From positions 184,224,455-184,288,454 of the forward strand of contig CANTUZ010000001.1 of the NCBI GenBank assembly GCA_947846985.1: 64,000 bases of DNA, written 5' to 3'. The notes beneath the pieces were generated by a model. That model was not told the origin of the DNA. It did no database searches and worked only from the letters and a program-made list of their open reading frames with translations. The position numbers and the translations under genes were made by a program. Within the stretch, counting starts at the first letter, position 1; each line of letters begins with the position of its first letter. The DNA is from Fratercula arctica (Eukaryota; Chordata; Aves; Charadriiformes; Alcidae). Below, piece after piece: positions 24,813-38,476 of this stretch.

Positions 24813-27800
24813 GTTTTTCAATGAAGAAAGAGCTTGAAATATTTGTTTTTCCATTCTACTATTTTAGAATACTAAAAAGGCAGGACATTTACTTTAACAC
24901 CACACTTCCTCATAATCACTACTCCACTGTCAGAATTGTGTATTTATTCCTTGTGCCTACATTAATTTTAGGGGCAAAAAAGATGGTTACAGCATTGTGA
25001 TTTCAATTTACACCTATGAATTACAATTTTATTGGTGTTAAAAAGTAACATCTATCGTAAAACTTTTTTCCAGTTGTCATATTTTATTCCAGAAGTAACA
25101 GAAGACTAAAACCACTATTGTTCATGTATTGTTTTACAGATGTAATACTTGCCTATATTGAGGATCTAGCATGATGTTGCATCAATCAATACACATAAAT
25201 CTCTTTCAGAACCTTTATCAAATGAGCTATATTAGTGCAAAGCATTATTAATTGGTATGCCTCATATTCACAGATTGTGAGCAATGCAAACAAAGCCGGA
25301 GCTGTTTTACCGGGCAATGTCTCCTCCTTCCTCCTGGCTGCATTGTTTTGGATAAACTGGGAAACTGAGGTTGGCCTAAATATTGGCCAGTGTAGAAACC
25401 AGACTTCAGTCAAGGGACATTTAGGAAGGAAAGGAAAATTCTCCGGCAGGAGAATTGCCCTCACTGGCCAGCTGGATGCTTGCCAATGTTGCTGGGAGTG
25501 CAGCTGCCTCTGCTGGGATCCAGAGACCGTTTCCAGAAATTCTCATTGCTGTAACCAGGCTCTGGGATCAGATCTGTACCTGGAACAAACAGGGCTTGTG
25601 CCAAATTCCCCTGCAGGACTGTTAAAAATATAGCTATATACAGTTATATAGTTATATGTAATATCAGTAATCATATAGTTGCAGTGCTAACCTGGGGTGT
25701 TAGACAAGGCTCTGATGACAGACTTTTGTAAAGATTTCAGGTCTGCCCTCTTGTTCAAGCATTACTGTTCATATCTCTCCAGCCTTTTTGTGGGGTAAGG
25801 AAAAAAGAACTCATGGTGACCCTTAAAAGACCTTCTTTTCCGGCATCAGTCCAGGTAAAGTCTCCTTTATCCTGAGAGGAAATTCTGTTTACATTCCATG
25901 TTACAAACTTTCAGGTCATATGCATGCTATCCATAGTATTTCAAAGGGTCATAGGAAATAAAATACAATGGTAACAATATAGTTGCATATAATTTCTGGA
26001 GAGATAATATAAAATATTTCCAGGGGTGATCTAGGTCCTCTTTAAAAGATGTTATTCAAGCATGTTGAAAGAAATTGGTTTCTGCCTCGGACAGTTAAAA
26101 AATGGGAGTAAGTAAATTTGTACCTTATAACTGTCAAGACTTCTAATGCTTTTCTAATACAAAATAAACATCATATGGAAGTAAATCTAGATATAGCCAT
26201 AGAAAAACTGACAGCCAGCTAACCATTTCACAATTACAGCTAGGGTATTTTAAACTTGTCGTGGTTTCCAAGACTGGTACTGACAGTTACAGTGTCAGTT
26301 ATGTTGAGAAAGACTCTTAATGTGAGACTTGATCTTCCTTTGAAAAATCCCTCTTCTTGAATACTAATACCTGCAGTTGAAACCATGTAATTACAATGCC
26401 CTCTCCTTATTTTATAGTTCTTTAAGTGGTTCGGTTATGTAAGTAATCAATCACAACTTCAAGACACTGTTCACATGGACCATTAAAACCTAAAGAAAAT
26501 GAAAGAAAGTGAAAGTATAATTTTAAATCAGTTCTGATAAACATGTCGTAAGTGGATTTAAATTCTAGTAGCAGTCTCTGAGGGTGAATTTTTATGCTTC
26601 AATTAATGCACCCGCTTTCATATAAGCTGGAGCCAATTTTTGCATATAAAGTGGATAATAGTTAATGGAAATGTATATGTAAGCCTATGTTCCCTTCCAC
26701 AGATAGATACCCAATTTTCTTTATAAGATGTACTCTATGTACACCAAAAAAGAGACATCAGTTCATACGCATTCCTGTGCATTACTGTAAGGCTTAATAA
26801 CTTCTGCCATGGATCTTTATGAATGACAGATCAATAAAATTATTTATTAAAAATGAAAGTTTTAAATAGAAGAATAACAGAGTTCAAAGGGTGCACTAAA
26901 TTACATTGTCATATGGATATAGTTCTGCTCACTGGAAGGGTACAACAGATGTTATGCAAAACTGAAAGGCAGGCTTTGTGTAACTACAGACACTTTAAAG
27001 ACTTAGACAAACTTATAGTAAAGTTAGACAATTTTATGTTTCCTTGGTTGTCGATTGAAATAGGCAGCTTTGGGATTTCATCTCACCCTAATATAGACTC
27101 TAGAATAAATCAATAAACTCATTCTTTTGAAGTACCTATGCTTCTTCATCAACTAGAAAGGAAGGCTAAGGATGTCTACTTAGATGTTGATGGCTATGAC
27201 ACCATGATGAATCTCACTTCAGGGTTCTATGATGGAAATGTAGGATGATTAAAGCAAGTGACAATGTGCCGCAGAACAAACATTGACTCAAAATATATGT
27301 TTTATTTTTTAAGTCATTAAATCAAACTACATGCCTTTGCTCTCATTTGTCTGACATCATATGGTGTATCACCACTTCTGCTACCCATTTATTTTTCTGT
27401 CATCACAAGAATTCGTTCCTTATACATATTTTGTTGCAGAAACCATCCCGTTCGACAACAAAGGTAAAACAAAAGAGAAAAAATAAAAGTGTTTGCTTAA
27501 AAGGCTAGTCCTTGATAATCCTTCTTACTATGCATGCTATATCTTTAGGATTGACTTTTTATGCTTTACTGGTATCTTTTCTTCCTTCCAGATGTTTTTG
27601 AATAGCCCTATATGTTGCCTGATAAAAAAATCATCTCCAACAAGCTAGTGTAATGGTAGCTACATCATTCTTGCTTTTTTCTTCTACGGGTAATATAGCT
27701 CTTTTTGAGTGTCTTTCAGCAAGATTTCTCTGTTGCTGTCCTCGCTGAGAAAGGTCTGTAGTCCTCATTCCATCTTTAAACTGGATGATTGTCTAGAGCA

Positions 27801-29118
27801 TATATTCAATCCATCTCCTAGTAATGTCCTTCCTTCAAAGAAAACAGAATAGCCTCTTCTGATCGCTCTTATAACTCTGGATTAAAAACTTGGCCCAATA
27901 ACTTTCAAAACTATTTTCACAGTTATTAAGGATGCTCAAAGGAGCATCTTGACACTAAGACAACGTACATGCTGCATTTTATGTACCATTCTATGTATCT
28001 CCGTGCTTTTATTGACTAGGGAGAGACAAATAGCATTTCCTAACTGATTTTTTACTTTGAAATACATCTGTCATTCAAGGCTCACTTTACAGCTTCCACT
28101 TGTGTTAGTTCTCAGCCCTGGCCCACCTTCTTCCCACTGCTGAGTGATCCTTCCCCTAGTCAGCCTCTTGCCTGGTGGGTTTTCATGCTGAGACTGAGTG
28201 ATCTTCACACTTTTGGCACACTTGCTTCACATGCTTCAGCTGGACTGAACAGATATTTTTAGATCTTGACTCAGGCTTCCTTCCTGCTCCTCTAAGCTCT
28301 GTATAACTTCTCTACATTTGATACAGGTTCAGACATGAGGCTGACCACTGCTGAAAGCCTTCTCTCTTTCAGTGTGAAATCCAATGAAAATAGTAAGCTC
28401 ACTTGGGGCCAGTTCTAATAGGATCAGAATGTAACTCCAGGCAAGAACAACGGTATAGTTTTTCCTGCAGATAAAGAGAAAGAAATGCACAGAGCTTTTT
28501 AAAATAATATGGGAGGTTTATTTTGGTCTTTTGAGTTTTTTTCAGGTTCCCAGAACTAATATTCTGGTTCTGTGTGCTGCAAAATTACTAAGATTCAATG
28601 CAAATACAGTTCACTTAGTAGAGAGTTTGATGAATAGATAATGTTAGGATGTTTAAATGTAAATGGCACAATCTCAATATGAGCAAGAATATGAGATGCT
28701 TTTCAAAGAGCGGTTTGGGGCAAAGTGTGCTGATGGCTTTTTATAATATGAGCTGAGCAATAAAAATATGATGAAAATATACAATAATTTGAATGACATG
28801 TCATTAGTCATTTGACTTGTGAAAATGCATTATCATAAATCTCCTTTGTAACATTAATTATGTAAGTTAACAACTGATGCACACTTGTATGTATTTTAAT
28901 TCATCAAGATTTTGAATTCCTATTAACAAACACTGGAGTTTTTAAAGAAGGAGAAGAAAATGCTCAGTTCTATTGAATTTCAATGGCATTGTTCACTTGA
29001 CCAACTTTGGGTATCAGTTATTGCTTAAAATGACAAACTTTTTATAAATACATTAAACCTCGGGAACTTTATGAGCACTTCTTTTCTTTCTGAATATTTC
29101 AACACCATTGAGATATTG

Positions 29119-29170
29119 TGGGAGAGGAAGGAAGGGAGGAGAGAAGAAAGAAGGAGAGAAGGGTAGGGGG
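29119..29170. repeat. Polypurine tract
   Basis: About 50 bases that are nearly all A and G with one T, built of GGAA/GAGA/AAGG units. It could adopt triplex (H-DNA) structure, but no function is implied. Confidence 0.85.
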
Positions 29171-32100
29171 ATAAACGTCAATGGGAATAAGTACATAGGA
29201 GCAAACTTTTAAATAATAGATATTTGCTCATGATAAATATTATTCTACTAAAAAAGGAACAACCAACACTGCTGAGGTCAATGATATAGCACTAGAGGTA
29301 ACCTTGGTAATATCAACTTGTATGTGTGGGAATCATACGAACAGTTTCTCTTAGTCTAATGTAAAATATGAATAGAACATCAAGGACTTGGACCAACTTG
29401 AACTTTAACCATTGAGAAGGAGGTTGAATCATACTAAAATTAACATATTCAAAAATTCTGTTTTAAAATGTGACAGAATTAATAAACTCTATTGATATGA
29501 TTACATGTTTTATAAATAAAAAGTTTCAATTAAATGTCGAAGTCTGTTAAAACCTACAAATTAGGAACTGCTGAAATTGTTGAAGTGAATTATACATATA
29601 TGACACCCATCCTTTTGATGTGGGATGCAGAAGGATTTATGCACATAGTTTTCCACGGGAACTTATTTTCAGTACTTCTGGTGGTTCAACCTCTTAGGAA
29701 GCCTTCTAGTAAAACTTCTCCTCCTTCAATCTGAAAGACTCTTTCTATGTTTTTGTCTCTTTTTCTTGTTCTTGCTCTGTCCCCAAAGAGACAGGTGGAG
29801 GGAGGAAAAGAGCCTTAAGGTTTGCAGATACTGACAAAAAGGTCTTTGTTTTGTTCTCAAAAGAGCCTCTCAAAATCATCCACACATGACTATATTTAAT
29901 ATTGTTTTCTTTAGCGTCTCAAGATCCACCTTAAAATAAAAGCAAATGAAAATGGAAAAATACTTTCCATAAAGTTGCAAACATTTTAAAAATGTTTGTA
30001 GTTTCAAGAAGCTTATTTCTGGATGAAGAATATATCTTTCATTTTTGTGCCAAAATGGAGTATCAAGAAAATAATTTTGTTTCTCATCAACCTAAAGTAT
30101 ACATTAGCTTGAAGTCTACTGAAATGTTCTATAGAAATAAAATATTCATTTAGTGTTTTTAGACACTTCAGAAATCTTCTTTCTATTAAATTGTACTCAT
30201 TTATAAGTAAAAAACACAATTCCAAAATTTAAATTCCAGAAGACAAAAATTCACTTTTAAATAAAATATTCCAATTCCACGGAACATTAGTTTGAAAAAT
30301 ACTAAGCCAGTCCTTTTCAAAATCTTTCATTAAATTTTTCATAGCCAAACAAGAATTTAGCAAATGTAATTTGATTAAGTGATCTAGTTTACTGTGAAAC
30401 ACCATTTGGAGGTCTTTTGTGTGTGTTGAAGACATTCACTCAGCTTTCTTCACAATATCAGCTAAATGCAAATCAGTGCTTACCCAATCATTCAAAGATT
30501 CTGTACAATGAAGAATACTTTAATCCCAACACTTTACCTTTCTCTCTCCCACTGTTTTGCCTCTCAAGGTGAAGAAAAAATAAAAACGACAAAAAAGTAG
30601 TTTAACTTTCTAAATTAAAATTAGTTTGGAAAAGTTAAATCTAAGAGTGAAAATATTATGAAGGATGAAAGGAAAGGGTGAGGATGAAGAAGGTTAAAAA
30701 TGTTCTCACTTCTCTGCTTCAAAAATTTCTCCTGAAAGTTTATCTCTAGCATCTCAGTTTCCAAAGAGAAAGGAGGAGGTGATGACAGAACATCATTACT
30801 GATACAAGAACTGCATTCATTTATGGTGGGGTATGTTTGTGTTTCACATCTAGTCTTGTATATGACATTTCATGATGATAAGAAATGTCATACTTTTCTC
30901 CATGCTGAACACGCAGAAACACACACGGACCAAACAACAACAACAAAGCCCCCAAAGCCCCCAACAAACAAATTAGAACTGATGTAATAGCAAAAAAAAC
31001 ACCAAATACACTCCCTCGAGATAAAATGGATCCTGAAAGCCAGCAGGTCTCAACTAATATTAAAGAGAAAGAGCATAAAGGAATGGAATTACTTATTTGA
31101 GATGAATATGCAGTATAAGACACTAAAATGCAAAGAACAAAAAAAAAGCTTAACATATCCTTGAAATTTTCTGACTTTTCTTAACTGGTAAAAATGCTGT
31201 GTACCAATAAGGTTTTAAACAGTCAATAGCTACATAGTCTCCTACTTTCTATGGTAGCTTTCACGATTTGTAATAAGAAGTTAAAATATATGTTTGCTAT
31301 TTGAGATATGCTGTGCTAGATTTCTCTGGTGCAACTTGTAATACCTTCTAAAAATCTGTCCAGCAGCAATAAAGAATCATTTTTAAAAGTGATGGTTTTT
31401 TTTAATGTCCCTCTAACAAAATAACATTGGATATTAAGTAATAAGAATGAATCTAATGTGAGTAACCAAGAAAAATCCCTAAAGATGTTTTCCTTCTGAT
31501 GGATCTTGGATAAGGCATGCAGAAGAGAGGGGCCAATGGTGCATGGGGAAAAAAAAATACATAATATTATCAAGGCTGCATTTTGATAGATGAATAGGAA
31601 CCATATGAACAACTTTATTCCTCACAAGATTCACGGAAATTTGTTTCAGTAATTGCCCATTGTCTTCAAAAGCCTCACAAGAAATATCCAAGGATCATTT
31701 TAAAATGCATTTAAGATTGTTTTGGAAGACTGCCAGTACTCTGGCATGCTGAAACTCAGCCTGTTATTGTCCCATCAGCCAGACAGTGCTGCAACACAGA
31801 TGTCATGGTGAAGAGAGAGCATTCAAATGTAAGGAAGCTGGCTCAGATTCTGTGCAGGCAAAGAAGAAAGGAACAGTAGATGGAAAATGTTCAGGTAAAC
31901 AATGCCTTGATGAGGTGTTAGTAAAGCAGAGGGGAGACTGGCTTGACTGAGATATTAGGACAACTTCCTTGAATCTGGAACATAAAGCAGAAGAACTAAG
32001 TCTATGAACTTATTAGAGTGAAGAAAGGAAAGGATACATGGCAATATAATAAAGAAAGATAAAGGCAAGAATGTGACCAAATGAAAGGTTACAATTGCAG

Positions 32101-32780
32101 TATCCAATTACATGATCCTTTGGCATCAAAGTCTGCAGCTTTCATTGGTCCTAAATGCACACACTTCAGCCCCTATGTGCTGCTAAGTTCTATCTGAAAG
32201 GGGAAGGCATCTTAGATCCTAATCAGTATTAGCAGCAGTATGACAGGCTATTTTTTTGCTTGACGCTTCTGCTAATTCCTAGACTTGATAACAGCTTTCT
32301 TCCCCTATGACACACAATACTTTTAAAATGATTGACACTAAATGTTATTATACTGTTAGTGGACTCAGAATTAATTTTAATCAAATGCTGCAGAAATGCT
32401 TTAGTTGTGTTTCCAAAACGTTGTTCCAGATTTCAGTGATATACCAAACTGGTAATTTATCATTTTCTGCATATGTCAATTGACACATTAATATTTGATA
32501 TCTTTGTAGCAAATGTAGAAATTAATACCAGGTTTGAAACAAGTAGTTCTTACAAATGTTAAATAAAGTATTTAAGAACTAAAAAAAAATATATCCCATC
32601 TTTGATAGGAAATGTTCTACAAGTCAAAAAGTGATCCGCCTCAAAGAATGAAATAATAACTATTTAAATCTCTTCTGGATTCACTGGGCTGGATTTTTCA
32701 TTCTAGTTAAACAATGTTTAATACAGGGTCAGTCAGCAAAAGAAGCCAGTTGCTTTATTTTTTCTTTTGTTTGGAATCAG

Positions 32781-32957
32781 CTGGGATATGGACCAATCTT
32801 TCATGAACCTGTTCCAGCAGTGGGGCATCAGCAGCACCATTCACATGTGGCTTATGTTGGCTACCTCTACTGCACAGATTCAGCAGAGAACATCACTAAT
32901 GATTTCCCTATGCTGTATTCATACATCAGTTATCCCTGCAAGAACCCTGTAGGAAAG
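32781..32957 (+). CDS. Candidate internal coding exon of an unidentified host gene
   Basis: A 177-base segment (59 codons, phase 0 to phase 0) bounded by a strong acceptor, a T-rich tract at 32754-32772 ending in AATCAG, and a donor AAG|GTAATT at 32958. The frame starting CTG GGA TAT is open throughout and encodes LGYGPIFHEPV near the start, a His-rich GHQQHHSHV, then YVGYLYCTD, NITNDF and SYPCKNPVGK at the end. Two Cys residues and an N-glycosylation-type NIT suggest a secreted or extracellular domain, which is inference only. One other forward frame is open for most of the length but meets a stop seven bases before the donor. I do not recognise the protein. No second exon is evident in the window, so its introns would exceed about 30 kb on each side. 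It might instead be an exonised or chance segment, but exact divisibility by three and good flanks argue for a real exon. Confidence 0.55.
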
Positions 32958-35900
32958 GTAATTATGATTCTCTCCATGAGTAGCTTCTTTCTTTTCCTTT
33001 TCTTCTCTATATTTGATATAGATCAGTGATCTGGGGATTCAAAAATCTCCACTGATTCCTTCCATTTAATTTGTTTGCCTTTGCTTTACAAGAGGTAGGT
33101 TAATAAGACAGGGAGCAGCAGAATCAGTGAGACTTCATTTCCTACATGTGCTTATTGAAACTATTACTCCATTTGGGAGAAGAAGAGCTCTACCTGCTGT
33201 AGATTCTCTTGCTGTCTAAACAGACAGGGACTTTCCCTACAGCCTTTGTCTATGCTACAGAAGGCTCTGTTTTACCAAAAGTGGTTAAACTTGACGGAAC
33301 ATAACATTTTTTGAAACCGCTCTTTCTCTGTTGAGCTAGATGGAGACTGGCAAAGTTTCTAAAGAAATCAAGAGGAAAATGCAGGTGGAAAGACAGAACT
33401 TGGTTGCCTAAACTGCTTTCAATTACTTGCTATGTTTCAAGGTGTTTTTTTAAATTTTCCAAGTTGTCACCTGAGAGCAGAATTTTCCATAATATGAAAA
33501 ATCAGTCAGGATTTTGGGTGTCTAACTAACTTTTCAGGGTCAACCTTGACTGACTTTACTGTGGCTTTAACACAGCACCAGCTGAAAATATTGAGGATAA
33601 TTCAGTGAAAGTGATATTAAAATAGATGGTGTACAGAAATTTTAAATTATATGATATTATTTTAAATTGGTCTGAAATTTGAATTCCATGATTTATCTAT
33701 CTACATTCTAAAAGCTCTCACTGTAGTAGTTACAGACATCTAGAGGGGCACAAGTTGACTTAAATCTTATTATAAAGGTATAATAAAATCTCCATAAGGA
33801 CTATATATAATTTCAGTAAATTTGTATCAGTACACTAACATGCAAATTCTCAGCAGAGAGCTCACAGGCCTTTGGAACTTACTGTGGAATTTGTGAAAGT
33901 AGTATTTCAGAAGAAAATTTTCCAACAAAGGCAAGAAAAAGTGCTATTTATCTACAGGTCTGGGATGGTGTACAACGTGTGCAAAGAGGCTTAGCATTTG
34001 AGAATAAGGCCAGATAGAAGCATCTCTCATTCGCTATACATGACTTAAAGATGCTGCTCCTTTGAAGACAGGCATACTGTCCCATTAACACATTGCCTTC
34101 AATTTTTAGGATGTTTATTAAGAATTTACTGGAAATCATAGTTTTCTGGCATGTGAGGAGTAGATTTTGCCAGAAAAGAGGATATTGACTCTCAAAATAT
34201 TCACCTCTGGAATTTGGAATTGCTTGATTGATGAATGCCTGATGAGCATCTGACTTTATAACAGTAATGTTTTTTTCAAAAATATAGCTTAATGTATAAA
34301 CTTTCTGAGTTTGGGATTTTTGAAGAAAATTTAAATATATATGTATTTGGCATCATAATGATTCCTTACACAGTTCAATAACAGGGATAAACTATGTAGA
34401 GCTGATCTCTTTAGTTGTTTGCTACCTTCCATGGAGACCAGCCAGCAGAATGGAGTGGTTGAATAAAGAGTTCCAGAAGTGTTTACTGATGGTAGGACAC
34501 TGCTGGTTTGCAGGAATTCTAGGTTCTTGATCATTTTTCAAGATATATACAAATCCTAAAGGTAATAGACTGAACTCTCACAAGCTGTCCAGCTTGTGCT
34601 CACTCCTCCCAACACATCATCTTAGTCTTTCCACAGTTTTTCCACTCCAGCCTCCTTTGCTTCTTGAGAGAAGGGAGTCTGTCCAGCATGTTGTCCTGCA
34701 GTCATTTCTGTGTCTGATACTGAAGGAACTGCTGGAAGGATCTTATGCTTTGTAGCACAAAGTTAGTTAAGGTTGCCTTCAACATATCCAGGCAAGGATT
34801 CATTTGTAAGAGTCCCCATTCTTACATTATGTCCTTTATATGAATGACACATTTTGGAGCTCATTTCCCTAAAATTTTTCACCTGGGCTTTCATTCAATT
34901 GGCTCATATGACTGTTCTAAATTGTACAGCTCAGAAGAATCTTGAATCTTTGAAGGGTAGACATTGAAAAAGTAGCTCTAGATTCACAGGATCTGCAGTA
35001 AATCTCTGCTGTTCTGTGCTTCCACATATGAGAATTTACCAATGTGTGGAATAGTTTTTCTAAATGGCTAGAAGCAAGCTCAACTGTTCCTAAAGGTGCA
35101 GAGACTCAAATACAGATTTGAATTACTTTTGGTTGGATGTGGATTTGTTAAGGAGGCGTAATGCCATACATTTAGACTAAAATACGATTTCTAATATTAC
35201 ATGTTAAGAATTATTATCTAACAATTATTTTCTCAAAGTGTTCTGTCCTGCTAAATACAGTACTATTCTCTTCCTAGCTATTGACAATCACTTACTTTGC
35301 CCTATACAGTGTATTTGAAAATTAGTCATATTAACTATAATTAAAACAAAGGTTGCAATATAATGTTGTTGGTTGGTTGTGGGTTTTTTTGTTTGTTTCT
35401 GAAGTGATTCATTAGAGAATCCTCTCCAATAATATTTCCCTTTAAAGAGAAATCTCAGTAGACATTTTGAAATATAACTGAAGGACAAATGTAACGTGTT
35501 TGTTCATTTTATTTAAATAAAATATTTTCTGGTGGGAAAGTATCTGAGCAACAAGTCTGAAAGTTAATTAGGCAATTCTGTGAAAAAACATTTGGAGAAT
35601 CTTTAGAAAAAAATCCCTCTCTGGCATTTAGAACACTGAATAAGAGCAGAGGGAATTTGTGGATTGTTGTCAAACTTTCAAAGTAGCATATTAGAACATT
35701 TAAAAGTCTTCTGACATTTGAAACTTTTAAGACCTATCCACCAGGGTTACTTGTTGTGGTAAGGAATACATTAACCAGAATAATACTTAAAATAAATTAT
35801 GAGAGTCAGTTGAATTTGATTATAGTGACTGAATTAAAATGATTAATTTGAAGAAAATTTGCACTTCAGAATGCCAAGAGGAAACTCAGAATTACTATAT

Positions 35901-38391
35901 TTCATGCAACAAAACTGCGTTTGCATAAATATAGCCCAACTTTACATAAGTAGAATATGAGAGAGAATGCAGGGAGAAAAACTATGGTTTAAAATACATT
36001 TTAGAATGCCTGTTCAGTTGATGGATCAAAGAACTGATGATGTTTAGACCATCTGAGAGGTTGTGGGCTTATTAGTGATTACCCAGATACTGAAATGGTA
36101 AACATGAGGACATTTATAGGATTCATACACCCAAACGAGTTGAACATTTGTCTAGATTCCAACATAAATATTATCTGCAAAGTATGCTATCCTGATCACT
36201 TTCAGCCACTTTGCCCTGCATTTCATGTGCCCGCATTTTAGATTGTAACCATCTTGGGAAAGAAACTGCCTAAACTGAATTGAACTGATATAGACCATTT
36301 CTGACAATGAAACAGGGTAGATCTTCTGAAACTCAGGGCATGAGTGTTTCATTAGAGAGTAGAGTATTATTCAGGAAATATCAGAAATAAAGTGTTAAGG
36401 CTAAACCGTATTTTCACGCGCAGAATCCTTCCATCATGTAGCCTCACCCTCTTTACAAGTAGTGATCCTTGAAAAGAGCACTGATGAACCATATTCTCAA
36501 ATACCCACACTGAGTGAAAAAGCGTCCATTGCCATTAGCTTCACTTGTGCTGCAGAGAGACAAGGGACTCTGCTGTGTGCCAGGGAAGGAGAGAGGAATG
36601 AACTCTGTTTTACGTCAGGGAAAATGCTCTATTCAATAAAATTTGCCTTGTATTACCCATCCATATGTATAACCTTCAATACTGCTGAATTCAATTTTTT
36701 TTTGACAGATAACCTGTAGGTTAGTCACATGAAAATATGGCACTTACAAGAATTACTCATTTTGCAAATATAAAACTTCTTAATAAAATCGAGTTGCAGA
36801 TGTGACTTTTTAGTACTCTGCAAGTTTAAACAGTAACACTTCAGTTCTCAGAAGCCTAGGAAAAAAAAGCTAAGAAACTAATATTGCAATGTCATCTTAT
36901 GAGATTAATATCCCATGAATTTTGGAGCACTTTCTGCTTCAGATTGGCTGGAAACTCACAGGTGCTTCAAATCTGACTGTATGCTATTCCTAAACTTGGC
37001 TTGAGGCATGGGGGCACACATTAAATTAGAAAGCAGGGACAAAAAGACACTGTGTGTGTTCTTTGAACCAGAAGAAAGGTTTTGGTCAAGTAACTTACTG
37101 TTACATCTAAAGTAAACTCCAGAAAGTTAGTAGTTCATGGGTCTTATGATATTTGTGGAAGCAAAATTTCTGGGCCCATATGGCTGACCTTTAAGAATGA
37201 ATTCACTGGCTAGTTTTCTTGGATTTCTTCTGCAGTCAGAGGAGGGAGTCTTCTTTAGGAAGTAATTCAAAGGGTAATCCCCGTACCCAGTGGCTCTAGT
37301 CATCTCTGGTAAGACAAATGGATACTATCCATTAACTCCATTTCTTAAGAAACTAGATAGTATATCTTCAGAGAACTGAACTCTCACGGCCATAAAGGAA
37401 CAGAAAAGCTAACAAAAGGTTTAGCATGCATTCTGTTCAGCTTTCCATATATAAATTGTTGCTTGTTTGTACACAGTCATGGATATAAGCATTACATAGG
37501 CTTGTGTTTCTCTTGGAACATCAGCTATGAAACTTGAAAATGGAATTTAGGATTCAGAGGCCCTGAAATGTCTTTCCAGCCATTTTTGTCTTATGTGCTG
37601 GTAACAATTTTTCACTTCTTTAATTTATATCTGAAATACTTAAATTTATCCCAAATGAAGCATTGCATTTTTATTTCCAGATCATTTTCCAGATCTTGTA
37701 AAAAAAAAAAACCACCAAAATTTAACTGCTCAGCCTACATTTGCTTCAGCAGCAGAGAGGCAGACTTGGCAGTCTTTAAAGAAAAAGAAAGATTTACAAT
37801 TTTTTTGAAGGCTTTCAAGTTGTTATATAAAGTGCTTGGTAGATTAAATAGCTTTCTTGATTCATATGCTGAGAGTAAGAGACTTCTTGCACAGCTGCTG
37901 TGCTATCAATTGGTCTGACCCAATTGTACTGCCAAATTATCCTACAGTTCAGAACTCGCACTTTTTCTCTTCCTTACGGACTGCACCTCAGAAAAACTCA
38001 CTCAAAACTGTAGGTAGTTTTCAGATAGTGATGCTTTACTGGTGTCTCTGTCCATTCACAACTCTGAACCTCGAAAAGTAAATGAGCACTTGTGTTGACT
38101 CCCAAAATACAGTGTCTACATTAGCCACATCTTGCAGAATTGAAGGTGACTCTCTTGAGTATCATGGTGTTTGAATGGCTAACAATCTCTGCCACAGAGA
38201 TGACTGTTAAATCGATGGCCTTACACTGGAACTCTTTCTATTGCAACTTCATCTATAGGAAACAAAGCAAAAGGAAACCATCTGATCATTTGAATCATTG
38301 AAATGAGCAGCTGGGCAAGGAAGGCTCTTCCTTACTGTTACTGTGCCAGCAGGTACAGTGCAGCCCTTGGAGCCCTGTCAGGAGCTATTTG
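32958..38391. other. AT-rich non-coding DNA downstream of candidate exon
   Basis: No further exon or repeat is recognised. Open frames reach 116 codons (37568-37918), are poor in structure and contain poly-A-derived Lys runs. Confidence 0.55.
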
Positions 38392-38476
38392 AAGATGTCC
38401 CTGCTCATTGCAGAGGGATTGGACTAGATGACCTTTAAGGGTCCCTCCCAACCCAAACTATTCTATGATTGTGTGA
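38392..38476 (+). mobile_element. CR1 LINE 3'-untranslated tail fragment
   Basis: A short piece of CR1 3' end: GATGTCCCTGCTCATTGCAG, then GGACTAGATGACCTTTAAGG, the CCCAACCC block and a terminal TTCTATGATT repeat. It matches the tails of the elements ending at 56424 and 58711. Only the non-coding tail remains, from an extreme 5' truncation or decay upstream. Confidence 0.88.

Larger units (their letters stand above)
21773..32780. other. Long AT-rich non-coding stretch
   Basis: About 11 kb without a recognised gene or dispersed repeat. It includes an A-rich tract at 22413-22455, a TATG-type microsatellite near 24758-24812, an (AAT)n-like stretch at 24060-24078 and a purine tract at 29119-29170. 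A GC-richer patch at 25270-25620 carries a 132-codon open frame with no recognisable domain. It fits the intron upstream of the exon at 32781. Confidence 0.5.

Noticed and set aside
26489..26520. GAAANNGAAA-type interferon-response-like motif
   Set aside because: It lies in A/G-rich low-complexity sequence and the match is expected by chance.
30821..31156. 111-codon hydrophobic frame (-) resembling a membrane protein
   Set aside because: Hydrophobicity follows from A-rich sequence read on the opposite strand (T-rich codons for Leu, Phe, Ser). No other gene feature supports it.
32767..32952. Alternative frame through the candidate exon (MFGISWDMDQSF...)
   Set aside because: It starts before the acceptor and hits a stop seven bases before the donor, so it cannot be the spliced coding frame.
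37568..37918. 116-codon frame (+)
   Set aside because: Includes a Lys run from a poly-A tract and no conserved pattern.
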